Source: Streptomyces sp. 1222.5
GTDB lineage: Bacteria > Actinomycetota > Actinomycetes > Streptomycetales > Streptomycetaceae
Direction of reading: 5' to 3'
Assembly: GCF_900105245.1 (NCBI RefSeq)
Contig: NZ_FNSZ01000001.1
Span: 5,578,001 to 5,642,000 of the forward strand
Length of the DNA stretch: 64,000 bases
This document shows, piece by piece, positions 17,562-26,561 of this stretch (position 1 is its first letter; every line of letters begins with the position of its first letter). The notes beneath the pieces are model-generated. The model was not told where the DNA came from. It worked only from the letters and a program-made list of their open reading frames with translations, and searched no databases. The position numbers and the translations under genes are program-made.

Positions 17562-17716
17562 GGGGCGTCGGCGTGCGGTCCGGGTGCCGGCGGGCGGTCG
17601 GCGCCCTGCTGTTGCCTGGGGCTCCCGCCGCGAGGCCGCGGTCCCGCCCGGTGCGCAGGCCCTGCTAGGGCACCCCGGGCGCGCGGCCCCGACGACCGTT
17701 CGCTAACTTGAGTTCC

Positions 17717-17980
17717 GTGGACAAGAAGAACGCCCTGCGCGCCGGCGCCCTGGCCGCCGGTACGACGCTGATGATGCTGCTCATGTCGTCCCCCGCGCTC
17801 GCGCTGACCCGCGACGACGGCGACGACCCCGGCCCCGGCCTGAGCGTCATCCAGACGCTGGGCCTCTACGTGCTCCTCCCGGTCGCGCTGTTCGTGGTCA
17901 TCGCCGGCCTGGTGATGCTGCTGGACAAGTCGCACGCCAAGAAGGACGACACCACGTCCAACGTCCGGGCCAAGGCCTGA
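17717..17980 (+). CDS. Small membrane protein of unknown function
   Basis: An 87-residue protein. A basic start (VDKKNALRAG) leads into a hydrophobic segment ending in SSPALALT, which looks like a signal peptide or membrane anchor. A second helix (LYVLLPVALFVVIAGLVMLL) follows, with a basic tail (DKSHAKKDDTT). I chose GTG 17717; a TTG at 17708 would add three residues, and neither has a strong ribosome site. It is followed convergently by the TetR gene. A conserved small streptomycete membrane protein is the best description. Confidence 0.75.
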   Translation: MDKKNALRAGALAAGTTLMMLLMSSPALALTRDDGDDPGPGLSVIQTLGLYVLLPVALFVVIAGLVMLLDKSHAKKDDTTSNVRAKA

Positions 17981-18092
17981 CGACTGCTTCTCCCGCCGGG
18001 GCGCCCGTCCCACCCGCGGTACGCGCACACGCCGTACGGGGTGAGACCGGCGCCCTCGGTGTTTTCCGCCGGGGGACCGGTCAGGGGGTCGG

Positions 18093-18740
18093 CTAGGGCT
18101 TCGGTGCCGTCAGGTAGCGCTGGACCGTCGGCCCGAGCCAGGCCACCAGTTCCTCCCGGGTGAGCACGCGGGCCGCCGGCAGCCTCAGCACGTAGCGGGT
18201 CAGCGCGAGACCCAGCAGCTGTGCGGCACAGAGCGCGGCCCGGGCCGGCACCTGCTCGGGGTCGGGGCAGGCCTGCCGGGCCACCGGCAGCAGCTGCTCC
18301 CGGAAGATGTCCTGCATCCGCTCGGCGCCGGCCTCGTTGGTGGCACCCACCCGGAGGACGGCCGTCAGCTCCTCGTTCTCCTCCCACAGGTTCAGGAAGT
18401 GGCCCACCAGCGTCCGCCCGATGTCCTCGCGCGGTACCTGTGCCAGGTCGGGCAGCCGCAGATCCAGCGCGACGGCCGCCGCGAACAGGCCCTCCTTGCT
18501 GCCGAAGTAGCGCATCACCATCGACGGGTCGATGCGCGCGTCCCTGGCGACGGCCCGGATGGTGGCCCGCTCGTACCCGTCGGCGGCGAAGCGCTCCCGG
18601 GCCGCGGCGAGGATGGCGGACCGGGTGGCGCCGGAACGGCGCGCCTGCCCGGTGACGCGGGCACCGGACTCCTTCCCCGCCTGCTTCGTCCGCGCGCCGG
18701 ACTGCTCCCCGGCCTGGTTCGTCTCCGTGCTGCCCGTCAT
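18093..18740 (-). CDS. TetR-family transcriptional regulator
   Basis: A 215-residue repressor. A charged Thr/Gly/Ala leader of about 35 residues precedes the HTH (RSAILAAARERFAADGY, then IRAVARDARIDPSMVMRYFGSK). The helical ligand domain follows. It is transcribed away from an FAD monooxygenase gene. The 128-bp gap between them holds three CAACA-N2-TGTTG-like repeats, so it probably represses both genes and is released by the monooxygenase substrate. I chose the ATG at 18740; longer in-frame versions run through the operators. Confidence 0.9.
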   Translation of the reverse strand: MTGSTETNQAGEQSGARTKQAGKESGARVTGQARRSGATRSAILAAARERFAADGYERATIRAVARDARIDPSMVMRYFGSKEGLFAAAVALDLRLPDLAQVPREDIGRTLVGHFLNLWEENEELTAVLRVGATNEAGAERMQDIFREQLLPVARQACPDPEQVPARAALCAAQLLGLALTRYVLRLPAARVLTREELVAWLGPTVQRYLTAPKP

Positions 18741-18770
18741 GCCCACGAGCGTAGGCCAACACACGTGGGC

Positions 18771-18837
18771 CAACAAGTGTTGACCGGGCGTCGCCGCCGT
18801 CCTACGCTTGCCAACAAGCGTTGACCAACAGTTGTTG
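18771..18837. promoter_or_regulatory. Three operator-like inverted repeats for the TetR regulator
   Basis: Three related inverted repeats lie between the TetR gene and the monooxygenase gene: CAACAAGTGTTG at 18771-18782, CAACAAGCGTTG at 18812-18823 and CAACAGTTGTTG at 18826-18837. Each is followed by ACC, and extra CCAACA half sites flank them at 18756 and 18839. The second and third start 14 bases apart. The layout suggests cooperative binding. Confidence 0.8.
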
Positions 18838-18868
18838 ACCAACAGGCGTCGGCACCCCGGAGGCCATG

Positions 18869-20380
18869 ATGAGCGGCACCACCGAACCCACCGGTACCCA
18901 CCGCACCGACACCACCCCGGTGCCCCGCGTCGTGATCGTCGGCTGCGGCCCCACCGGGCTCCTGCTCGCGGGCGACCTCGCCGCCGCCGGCGTCCCGGTC
19001 ACCGTCCTGGAGAAGCGCCCCCACCGGATCAGCAACCTCTCCCGCGCGTTCGTCCTGCACGCCCGCACCCTCGAACAGCTCGACGCCCGTGGCCTCGCCG
19101 ACGATCTGGAGGCCGTCGGGCAGCCCCTCGACCGGCTCGGTCTCTTCGGCCGGCTGACCATGGACCTCTCCGCCCTCCCCTCCCGCTACCGCCACCTCCT
19201 CGTCCTCCCGCAGTACGAGGTGGAGAAGGCGCTGGAGCGGCGCGCGGTCGAGGCGGGCGCCGACTTCCGCTACGAGACCGAGCTGACCGGGCTCACCCAG
19301 GACGCGGCCGGCGTGACGGTCGAGGCCCGCGGACCGGAGGGGTGCACGGAGACGGTCCGGGCCGCGTACGTCGTCGGTGCCGACGGGATGCGCAGTGCGG
19401 TGCGGCAGGCGATCGGGCTGCCCTTCCCGGGCCGGTCGGTGATCCGGTCCGTCGTGCTCGCCGACGTCCGGCTCGCCGAGAAGCCCCCGACTCTGCTCAC
19501 CGTCGACGCCGTCGGCGACGCCTTCGCCTTCCTCGCGCCGTTCGGTGACGGCTACTACCGGGTGATCGGCTGGCACCGCGGCCGTGACGTCGCCGACCAC
19601 GAGCCCCTGGAACTGGCGGAGGTCAAGGAGATCACGCGGCTCGCGCTCGGCCGGGACTTCGGGATGCACGACGCCCGCTGGATGTCCCGCTTCCACAGTG
19701 ACGAGCGGCAGGCGCCGGCCTACCGGGTCGGCCGGGTCTTCCTCGCCGGCGACGCCGCGCACGTGCACACCCCGGCCGGCGGGCAGGGGATGAACACCGG
19801 CCTCCAGGACGCGGCGAACCTGAGCTGGAAGCTCGCCGCCGTGGTGGGCGGCCATGCGGACCCCGCCCTGCTGGCCACCTACCAGGACGAACGGCACCCG
19901 GTCGGCCGGGCGGTGCTGCGCAGCAGCGGAGGGATCGTGCGCCTCGCCATGGCCAAGCGCCCCTGGACGCTGGCGGCCCGCGCCGCGCTCACCGCGTTCC
20001 TCGACGCGTGCGGCCCGGCCCGCCGCAAGGTCGCCGGCCAGATCACAGGCATCGGCTACCGCTATCCCGCACCGCGCGGCTCCCACGCCCTCACCGGCGC
20101 CCGCGTCCCGGACGTCACGCTGTGCGGCGGCGGCCGCCTGTACGAGGCGCTGCGCGGCGGACGGTTCGTACTGATCACGCCGGAGCCTTACGAGGCGGGA
20201 TCCGGCCGCGCGGACCGGCTGGCCGTGGTCCGCCGAGCGGGCGGCCGCCGCACCACCGTGCTGGTGCGGCCCGACGGCTACGCGGCCTGGGCCGCCGACG
20301 CGCCGGCACCGGCGGAGATCGAGACGGCCGTCACCCGCCACCTCGGCCCTACGATCTCCGAAACCGTTCAGTTCAGCTGA
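18869..20380 (+). CDS. FAD-dependent monooxygenase, aromatic-ring hydroxylase family
   Basis: A 503-residue flavoprotein of the PheA/TfdB type, which uses FAD, NAD(P)H and O2 to hydroxylate aromatic compounds. The dinucleotide motif VIVGCGPTG is at about 23-30. The DG motif (VVGADGMRSAVR) comes later, and the GD motif (VFLAGDAAHVHTPAGGQGMN) near 290-309. The C-terminal thioredoxin-like domain is reduced. Two ATGs stand in tandem; the second (18869) has better spacing to GGAGG. The divergent TetR gene points to induction by the substrate. Relatives include antibiotic-inactivating monooxygenases, but specificity cannot be read here. Confidence 0.9.
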   Translation: MSGTTEPTGTHRTDTTPVPRVVIVGCGPTGLLLAGDLAAAGVPVTVLEKRPHRISNLSRAFVLHARTLEQLDARGLADDLEAVGQPLDRLGLFGRLTMDLSALPSRYRHLLVLPQYEVEKALERRAVEAGADFRYETELTGLTQDAAGVTVEARGPEGCTETVRAAYVVGADGMRSAVRQAIGLPFPGRSVIRSVVLADVRLAEKPPTLLTVDAVGDAFAFLAPFGDGYYRVIGWHRGRDVADHEPLELAEVKEITRLALGRDFGMHDARWMSRFHSDERQAPAYRVGRVFLAGDAAHVHTPAGGQGMNTGLQDAANLSWKLAAVVGGHADPALLATYQDERHPVGRAVLRSSGGIVRLAMAKRPWTLAARAALTAFLDACGPARRKVAGQITGIGYRYPAPRGSHALTGARVPDVTLCGGGRLYEALRGGRFVLITPEPYEAGSGRADRLAVVRRAGGRRTTVLVRPDGYAAWAADAPAPAEIETAVTRHLGPTISETVQFS

Positions 20381-20389
20381 AGAAAACAC

Positions 20390-20418
20390 TCGAAAAGTTT
20401 CGATGGACCTGACAGGTC
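20390..20418. promoter_or_regulatory. Two adjacent palindromes upstream of the EamA exporter gene
   Basis: TCGAAAAGTTTCGA (20390-20403) is palindromic around a central AG. Two bases further, GACCTGACAGGTC (20406-20418) is a perfect palindrome around GAC. Both lie in the 88-bp gap between the monooxygenase stop and the EamA start. They may be operators of this transporter gene. Confidence 0.6.
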
Positions 20419-20468
20419 GGGCGCTGGGACGGTGAGGGAGCACCCACTCCCGCACGGAAAGGACCCCC

Positions 20469-21455
20469 GTGGCCGCCGTCCTGCACCGGACCACCGCCTC
20501 GCCCCGCCCCACCCTTCCGTCCCGCCGGGCAGCCGACCCGCTCCTCGGACTCGCCTGCGCCGCCCTCGCCACGGTCGTCTGGTCCGGCAGCTTCGTCACC
20601 TCCCGCGGTCTGCACGACAGCGTCCCGCCCGTCCAGCAGGCCTTCTGGCGCTGGGTCGTCGCACTGATCGCCGTCGCTCCCTTCGGCGCCCGGCAGGCAT
20701 GGCGGGCGCGGGCCCGGATCCGACGGCACGGCCGCTACGTCCTGTGCGCCTCGCTGCTCGGGGTGGCCGCCTACAACACCCTCGTGAACCAGGCCGGTCT
20801 GACCACCCCGGCCGCCACCATGGGCATGATCATGGCCGCCTCCCCGGTGCTCATGGCGGTGTGCGACCGGCTGGCCGGCGTCCGGCTCGGCACGCGGCGC
20901 ACCGCCGGACTGATCGTCGCCTGCGCGGGCGTGACGCTGCTCGTCGGCGGCGACGCGGACCTCTCGGCCGGCGGTCTGTGGATGACCGGCGCCGCCTGCT
21001 GCTTCGCCGGCTACAGCGCGCTGCTGCGCCGCCGGCCCGCGGAACTCGGCGGAGCCGCCTTCCTGTTCACCACCTTCCTGGCGGGCACGGTCCTGCTGCT
21101 GCCCGCCCAGGCCGTCAGTCTCGCCGTGCAGGGCGGCTTCACCCCGTCCCCCGGGACGGTGCTGCCCCTGCTCTACGTCGGCGTGGCCTCCTCCGCCGTG
21201 GCATTCTTCGCCTGGAACAAGGCCGTCGCCCTGATCGGCGCCACCCGCGCCGGCGTCGTCTACTACCTCCAGCCGGTCTGCGTGGCCCTGCTGTCCTGGG
21301 CGGTACTCGGCGAGCGCACCGGATGGCCGCAACTGCTGTGCCTGGCACTGATCCTGGGCGGCGTCGTCCTCGGCGCCGGCACCGGTCGCCGGGCCGTGCC
21401 GCACGGCGTGGGACCCGGCAGCTCGGCGGCCGGCCGGCGCGGTGACGACAGGTAA
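20469..21455 (+). CDS. EamA/DMT-family transporter
   Basis: A 328-residue membrane protein with about ten helices in two EamA repeats (LACAALATVVWSGSFVTSRG in the first; TGAACCFAGYSALLRRRPAEL starting the second). Such proteins export or import amino acids, nucleosides or metabolites. GTG start at 20469 with AAAGGA before it. The LysR gene starts 11 bp after the stop, so the two are probably co-transcribed and LysR may control export. The substrate is unknown. Confidence 0.9.
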   Translation: MAAVLHRTTASPRPTLPSRRAADPLLGLACAALATVVWSGSFVTSRGLHDSVPPVQQAFWRWVVALIAVAPFGARQAWRARARIRRHGRYVLCASLLGVAAYNTLVNQAGLTTPAATMGMIMAASPVLMAVCDRLAGVRLGTRRTAGLIVACAGVTLLVGGDADLSAGGLWMTGAACCFAGYSALLRRRPAELGGAAFLFTTFLAGTVLLLPAQAVSLAVQGGFTPSPGTVLPLLYVGVASSAVAFFAWNKAVALIGATRAGVVYYLQPVCVALLSWAVLGERTGWPQLLCLALILGGVVLGAGTGRRAVPHGVGPGSSAAGRRGDDR

Positions 21456-21465
21456 CGTGCGCGCC

Positions 21466-22374
21466 ATGGCCGAGTGGGACCTGAGGAAGCTGCGGATCCT
21501 GCGCACCCTGCGCGAGCGGGGGACCGTGACGGCGACGGCCGAGGCCCTGCACATGACTCCGTCCGCCGTCTCCCAGCAACTCACCAACCTCGCCCGGCAG
21601 CTCGGCGTGCCCCTGTTGGAGGCGCAGGGCCGCCGGGTGCGGCTCACCGACGCGGCCCGGCTGGTGCTGGCCCACGCCGAGGCGGTGTTCGAGCAGCTGG
21701 AGCGGGCGGACGCGGCACTCGCGGCGTACGCGCGGGGAGACGCCGGCGAGGTACGCGTCGGCGCCTTCCCGACGGCGGTGCCCGCCCTGGTCGTACCGGC
21801 CGTCCGGGCCCTGCGCGAGTCGCACCCCCGGATCTCGGTACGGGTCAGGGAGGCGGAGGCCGCCGAGGCCTACGAGCTGCTGGCCGCAGGAGAGGTGGAC
21901 CTCGCCCTGTCCCTCGCGGCCGAGGCGCCGAGCGCGGCGGACTCCCGCCTCACCCGCGTGCCCCTGCTCACCGACCCGCTGGACGTCGCCCTGCCGCCGC
22001 GCCATCCGCTCGCCCGCGCCGACGGGCTGCGGCTGCCGGACCTCGCGGCGGAACCCTGGATCTTCGGCGGCAGCGGACCCTGGTCCGACATCACCCGGCG
22101 CGCCTGCGAGGCGGCCGGCTTCAGCCCCCACCAGGGCCACTCCGCCTCCGGCTGGACCGCGATCCTCGCCATGGTGGAGGCGGGGATGGGCGTCGCCCTG
22201 GTACCGAGGATGGCGGCCGGCCGCCGTACGGGCGTGGTCCTGCGCGAACTGGGCCCGGACCGGCCCGTACGCCATGTGGTGGGCGCGGTGCGCAAGGGCG
22301 CGGAGAACGGAACCGCGGTGACCCGTGTCCTGCGGGCCCTGCACGACGCGGCCGCCACCAGGGCCGGCGGCTAG
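21466..22374 (+). CDS. LysR-family transcriptional regulator
   Basis: A 302-residue LysR protein. The N-terminal winged HTH covers residues 4-60 (LRILRTLRERGTVTATAEAL; PSAVSQQLTNLARQLG). The periplasmic-binding-like effector domain follows (GEVRVGAFPTAVPALVVPAV; GWTAILAMVEAGMGVALVPR). The gene follows the EamA transporter gene after 10 bp, an arrangement typical of a regulator and its exporter. The ATG at 21466 matches the start of the HTH fold. Confidence 0.9.
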   Translation: MAEWDLRKLRILRTLRERGTVTATAEALHMTPSAVSQQLTNLARQLGVPLLEAQGRRVRLTDAARLVLAHAEAVFEQLERADAALAAYARGDAGEVRVGAFPTAVPALVVPAVRALRESHPRISVRVREAEAAEAYELLAAGEVDLALSLAAEAPSAADSRLTRVPLLTDPLDVALPPRHPLARADGLRLPDLAAEPWIFGGSGPWSDITRRACEAAGFSPHQGHSASGWTAILAMVEAGMGVALVPRMAAGRRTGVVLRELGPDRPVRHVVGAVRKGAENGTAVTRVLRALHDAAATRAGG

Positions 22375-22407
22375 CGGGCGCGGCGGCCCGGTGGCGGCCC
22401 ATGCGAA

Positions 22408-22436
22408 AGGGCGCCCGGTGGCTCACCGGGCGCCCT
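22408..22436. terminator. Bidirectional terminator between lysR and pepN
   Basis: A perfect 13-bp stem (AGGGCGCCCGGTG with CACCGGGCGCCCT) and a 3-base loop. It lies between the convergent LysR and pepN genes. Confidence 0.85.
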
Positions 22437-22453
22437 CCGTCGCGGTCCGGCGG

Positions 22454-25030
22454 TTACGCGGCGGCCGCCGCGTCCGCCGCCTGGGCCCGCAGCGCGCGCT
22501 CGACGCCCGCACGGGACTCCGAGACGAGGCGGCGCAGGGCCGCGCTCGGCTCGGCCGCGGCCAGCCAGGAGTCCGTCTTGGCCAGGATCTCCTCGGAGAC
22601 CTGCACCGACGGGTACAGACCGATCGCGATCTGCTGGGCGATCTCGTGGGACCGGGAGTCCCACACGCCCTTGAGGATCTCGAAGTACCTGTCCGTGTAG
22701 TCGGCCAGCAGCTCGCGCTGGTCGGTCTGCACGAAGCCGCCGATCACGGCCTCCTGCACGGCGTTGGGCAGCTTGTCGGACTCGACGACCGACGCCCACG
22801 CCTCCGCCTTGGCCTCGGCGGTGGGCCGGGCCGCGCGGGCGGTGGCCGCGTGCCGCTCACCGGCGGCGGTGCGGTCCCGCTCGTACTCGTTCGCGATCTC
22901 GGCCTCGTCGAACCGGCCGACCGCCGCGAGCCGCTGCACGAACGCCCAGCGCAGCTCGGTGTCCACGGCCAGCCCCTCGACGGTCTGCGTGCCGTCCAGC
23001 AGGGCCTCCAGCAGGTCCAGCTGCTCCGGGGTGCGCGCGGTCGCCGCGAACGCCCGGGCCCAGGCCAGCTGGTGGTCGCCGGCCGGCTCGGCCGCCCGCA
23101 GGTGGGCCAGCGTGGCGTCGGTCCAGCGGGCCAGCAGCGCCTCGCGGGCGGCCGGGTCGGCGTACAGGTCGATCGCCAGCTTGACCTGGCGGTGCAGCGA
23201 CTGCACGACCCCGATGTCGGACTCCTTGCCGATGCCCGACAGGACGAGGGAGAGGTAGTCGCGGGCGGCCAGCTCGGCGTCCCGCGTCATGTCCCAGGCC
23301 GACGCCCAGGACAGCGCGCGCGGCAGGGACGCCTCGAAGTCGCCGAGGTGCTCGGTGACGGTCTTCAGCGACTCCTCGTCCAGGCGGACCTTGGCGTAGG
23401 ACAGGTCGTCGTCGTTGAGCAGGACGACCGCCGGACGGGGCCTGCCGCCCAGCTGCGGTACGGCGGTCAGTTCGCCGTCGACGTCCAGCTCGATCCGCTC
23501 GGTGCGCACCAGCTTGCCGCTCGCGGCGTCCAGGTCGTACAGGCCGATCGCGATGCGGTGCGGCCGCAGGGTCGGCTCGCCCTTGGCGCCGGCCGGCAGG
23601 GGCGGGGCCTCCTGGCGGACGGCGAAGGAGGTGATGAGACCGTCGGCGTCGGTGGCGATCTCGGGCCGCAGGATGTTGATGCCGGCGGTCTCCAGCCACT
23701 TCTTCGACCAGGTCTTCAGGTCACGCCCCGAGGTCTCCTCCAGGGCGCCCAGCAGGTCCGACAGACGCGTGTTGCCGAAGGCGTGCCGCTTGAAGTAGGC
23801 CTGCACGCCCCGGAAGAACTCGTCCTCACCGACGTACGCGACGAGCTGCTTCAGCACGCTCGCGCCCTTGGCGTAGGTGATGCCGTCGAAGTTGACGAGC
23901 ACGTCGTCCAGGTCGCGGATGTCCGCCATGATCGGGTGCGTGGACGGCAGCTGGTCCTGCCGGTACGCCCAGGTCTTCATCGAGTTGGCGAACGTGGTCC
24001 ACGAGTGCGGCCAGCGGGAGCCCGGCGCGGCGGCCTGGCAGGCGATGGAGGTGTAGGTGGCGAACGACTCGTTCAGCCACAGGTCGTTCCACCACTCCAT
24101 GGTGACCAGGTCGCCGAACCACATGTGGGCCAGCTCGTGCAGGATGGTCTCCGCCCGCACCTCGTACGCCGCGTCGGTCACCTTGGACCGGAAGACGTAC
24201 TGGTCGCGGATGGTGACGGCGCCCGCGTTCTCCATCGCGCCCGCGTTGAACTCCGGCACGAACAGCTGGTCGTACTTGGCGAACGGGTACGCGTAGTCGA
24301 ACTTCTCCTGGAACCAGTCGAAGCCCTGCCGGGTGACCTCGAAGATCGCGTCCGAGTCGAGGAACTCGGCGAGCGAGGGCCGGCAGTAGATGCCGAGCGG
24401 CACGGACTGCCCGTCCTTCTCGTACACGCTGTGCACCGAGTGGTACGGGCCGACGATCAGGGCCGTGATGTACGAGGAGATCCGGGGCGTCGGCTCGAAG
24501 GCCCAGACGTCGTCCTTGGGCTCCGGCGTGGGCGAGTTCGAAATGACCGTCCAGCCAGTCGGTGCCTTCACCGTGAACTGGAAGGTGGCCTTCAGGTCGG
24601 GCTGCTCGAAGGAGGCGAAGACGCGGCGGGCGTCGGGGACCTCGAACTGGGTGTACAGGTAGGCCTGCTCGTCGACCGGGTCGACGAAGCGGTGCAGGCC
24701 CTCACCGGTGTTGGTGTAGGCGCAGTCGGCGACGACCCGCAGGACGTTGCGTCCCTGGAGCAGCCCCGGCAGGGCGATCCGCGAGTCGGCGAAGACCGCG
24801 GCGGGATCCAGCTGGTCGCCGTTGAGGACCACCTCGTGGACGGTCGGGGCCACCAGGTCGATGAACGACTCCGCGCCGTTCCGGGCGACGTCGAAGCGCA
24901 CCGTGGTCACGGACCGGTAGGTACCGCCCTCCTGCGCGCCGGAGAGGTCGAGATCGATCTCGTACGAGTCAACGGTCAGCAGCTCGGCCCGCTGCTGTGC
25001 CTCTTCGCGAGTCAGGTTTGTGCCAGGCAC
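22454..25030 (-). CDS. pepN: Aminopeptidase N (M1 family), first of two
   Basis: An 858-residue cytosolic zinc aminopeptidase. The substrate-binding GAMEN motif (NAGAMENAGA) is near residue 260. The zinc site HELAHMWFGD begins near 298, with the distal Glu in NESFATYT. The ERAP1-like C-terminal domain completes the chain. GTG start at 25030 with GAGGAG upstream. A second gene at 40476-43049 encodes a paralogue of nearly the same length. It releases N-terminal residues during peptide turnover. Confidence 0.95.
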   Translation of the reverse strand: MPGTNLTREEAQQRAELLTVDSYEIDLDLSGAQEGGTYRSVTTVRFDVARNGAESFIDLVAPTVHEVVLNGDQLDPAAVFADSRIALPGLLQGRNVLRVVADCAYTNTGEGLHRFVDPVDEQAYLYTQFEVPDARRVFASFEQPDLKATFQFTVKAPTGWTVISNSPTPEPKDDVWAFEPTPRISSYITALIVGPYHSVHSVYEKDGQSVPLGIYCRPSLAEFLDSDAIFEVTRQGFDWFQEKFDYAYPFAKYDQLFVPEFNAGAMENAGAVTIRDQYVFRSKVTDAAYEVRAETILHELAHMWFGDLVTMEWWNDLWLNESFATYTSIACQAAAPGSRWPHSWTTFANSMKTWAYRQDQLPSTHPIMADIRDLDDVLVNFDGITYAKGASVLKQLVAYVGEDEFFRGVQAYFKRHAFGNTRLSDLLGALEETSGRDLKTWSKKWLETAGINILRPEIATDADGLITSFAVRQEAPPLPAGAKGEPTLRPHRIAIGLYDLDAASGKLVRTERIELDVDGELTAVPQLGGRPRPAVVLLNDDDLSYAKVRLDEESLKTVTEHLGDFEASLPRALSWASAWDMTRDAELAARDYLSLVLSGIGKESDIGVVQSLHRQVKLAIDLYADPAAREALLARWTDATLAHLRAAEPAGDHQLAWARAFAATARTPEQLDLLEALLDGTQTVEGLAVDTELRWAFVQRLAAVGRFDEAEIANEYERDRTAAGERHAATARAARPTAEAKAEAWASVVESDKLPNAVQEAVIGGFVQTDQRELLADYTDRYFEILKGVWDSRSHEIAQQIAIGLYPSVQVSEEILAKTDSWLAAAEPSAALRRLVSESRAGVERALRAQAADAAAAA

Positions 25031-25143
25031 GCGGTCATCTCCTCGTTATGTGTCGGTTGCGTCATCCTTCCATGCGATCGAGGGGTAAGGCGATGTCCGG
25101 TTCCCGCCGGTGGGTGTGGCGGTGCGGGCGGGGCCGGGGAACG

Positions 25144-25181
25144 GGGAAGGGGCGGTCACGTCGCCGTGACCGCCCCTTCCC
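25144..25181. terminator. Terminator downstream of asd
   Basis: A perfect 17-bp stem (GGGAAGGGGCGGTCACG with its complement) and a 4-base loop. It lies 19 bp beyond the asd stop on the reverse strand. Confidence 0.85.
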
Positions 25182-25199
25182 GCACACGCCGTGCGCGCC

Positions 25200-26222
25200 C
25201 TACTTCTTCGCGGACAGCTCCGCCGCCACCAGCTCCGCGATCTGCACCGCGTTCAGCGCGGCGCCCTTGCGGAGGTTGTCGTTGGAGATGAACAGCGCGA
25301 GGCCGTTGTCCACCGTCTCGTCGCGGCGGATCCGGCCGACGTACGAGGGGTCCTGGCCGGCCGCCTGCAGCGGGGTCGGGATCTCGGAGAGGGCGACGCC
25401 GGGGGCCTTCGCGAGCAGCTCGGTCGCGCGTTCGGGGGAGATCGGGCGGGCGAAACGGGCGTTGACCTGGAGGGAGTGGCCGGAGAAGACCGGGACGCGC
25501 ACGCAGGTGCCGGAGACCTTCAGGTCGGGGATCTCGAGGATCTTGCGGGACTCGTTGCGCAGCTTCTGCTCCTCGTCGGTCTCGTTCAGACCGTCGTCGA
25601 CGATGCTGCCCGCCAGCGGGAGCACGTTGAAGGCGATGGTGCGCTGGTATACCTGCGGCTCGGGGAAGTCGACCGCGGCGCCGTCGTGGGTCAGCTTGTC
25701 GGCCTCGGCGGCGGCCTTCTGCACCTGGCCGTGCAGTTCGGCCACGCCCGCCAGACCGGAACCGGACACCGCCTGGTAGGTGGCGACGATCAGCGCCTCC
25801 AGGCCGGCGTCCTCGTGCAGCACCTTCAAAACCGGCATGGCGGCCATGGTGGTGCAGTTCGGGTTGGCGATGATGCCCTTGGGACGGTCGGCGATCGCGT
25901 GCGGGTTCACCTCGGAGACGACCAGCGGGACCTCGGGGTCCTTGCGCCAGGCGGAGGAGTTGTCGATCACGACGGCGCCCTGCGAGGCCACCTTCTCGGC
26001 CAGCGCCCGGGAGGTCGCGCCGCCCGCGGAGAAGATCACGATGTCGAGGCCGGTGTAGTCGGCGGTCGTCGCGTCCTCCACCGTCACGCCGTCCAGCACC
26101 GTCCCGGCCGAGCGGGCCGAGGCGAACAGGCGCAGCTCCGTGACCGGGAAGTTCCGCTCCACGAGGATCCTGCGCATGACCGTGCCGACCTGACCGGTGG
26201 CTCCGACGATTCCGACCCTCAC
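25200..26222 (-). CDS. asd: Aspartate-semialdehyde dehydrogenase
   Basis: A 340-residue NADP-dependent enzyme that reduces aspartyl phosphate to aspartate semialdehyde, the branch point to lysine/diaminopimelate, methionine and threonine. The Rossmann motif VGIVGATGQVG is at 3-13. The catalytic Cys123 lies in ANPNCTTMAAMPVL, and the second catalytic motif is in RVPVFSGHSLQVN (His). The GTG start at 26222 is preceded by GGGAGA. It may be one of two asd genes, as in S. coelicolor. The gene appears monocistronic and diverges from a sigma-factor gene. Confidence 0.95.
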   Translation of the reverse strand: MRVGIVGATGQVGTVMRRILVERNFPVTELRLFASARSAGTVLDGVTVEDATTADYTGLDIVIFSAGGATSRALAEKVASQGAVVIDNSSAWRKDPEVPLVVSEVNPHAIADRPKGIIANPNCTTMAAMPVLKVLHEDAGLEALIVATYQAVSGSGLAGVAELHGQVQKAAAEADKLTHDGAAVDFPEPQVYQRTIAFNVLPLAGSIVDDGLNETDEEQKLRNESRKILEIPDLKVSGTCVRVPVFSGHSLQVNARFARPISPERATELLAKAPGVALSEIPTPLQAAGQDPSYVGRIRRDETVDNGLALFISNDNLRKGAALNAVQIAELVAAELSAKK

Positions 26223-26561
26223 AGCGTCTCCCTCTTTGTGTCTCTGGCATGACCGGGGCTTTTCCATCATGCGGCCGACCCCGGTCCACCTGTCCAATTC
26301 TTTGCGCCGCGTGCCCGAAGAATGGGACACGGGCGCCCGGCGGACGGTTCCACAACTCCGTCGGACACCCGGCTGAGCTGGAGAAATTCGTTCCTGGGGG
26401 CGTCCGCGCCGGAAGCTGTGCTGTGCGGTTCCTGCCCGTCCGGGTTCCGGCCACACGGAGGTGTGACGTACACCTCTGCGGGCGACGGAGAAATCCCGGC
26501 CGCGCCCGAACGTTCCGCCCGGCTCCGGCGTCGTAGGGGCAAACGCGTGAGGGGGTGGCTT
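26223..26561. other. Divergent intergenic region between asd and a sigma-factor gene
   Basis: About 340 bp holding two divergent promoters. The only strong signal is an inverted repeat at 26458-26476, listed separately. An in-frame extension of the sigma gene runs through part of it but lacks a ribosome site. Confidence 0.6.
26458..26476. promoter_or_regulatory. Perfect inverted repeat upstream of the sigma-factor gene
   Basis: GAGGTGT and ACACCTC form a perfect 7-bp inverted repeat with a 5-base spacer (GACGT, itself near-palindromic), about 85 bp before the sigma start. It is a candidate operator. Confidence 0.6.

Noticed and set aside
25031..25100. SigR promoter for the first pepN gene
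   Set aside because: A GGGAAC is present upstream on the reverse strand, but no GTT follows at the right 18-base spacing.
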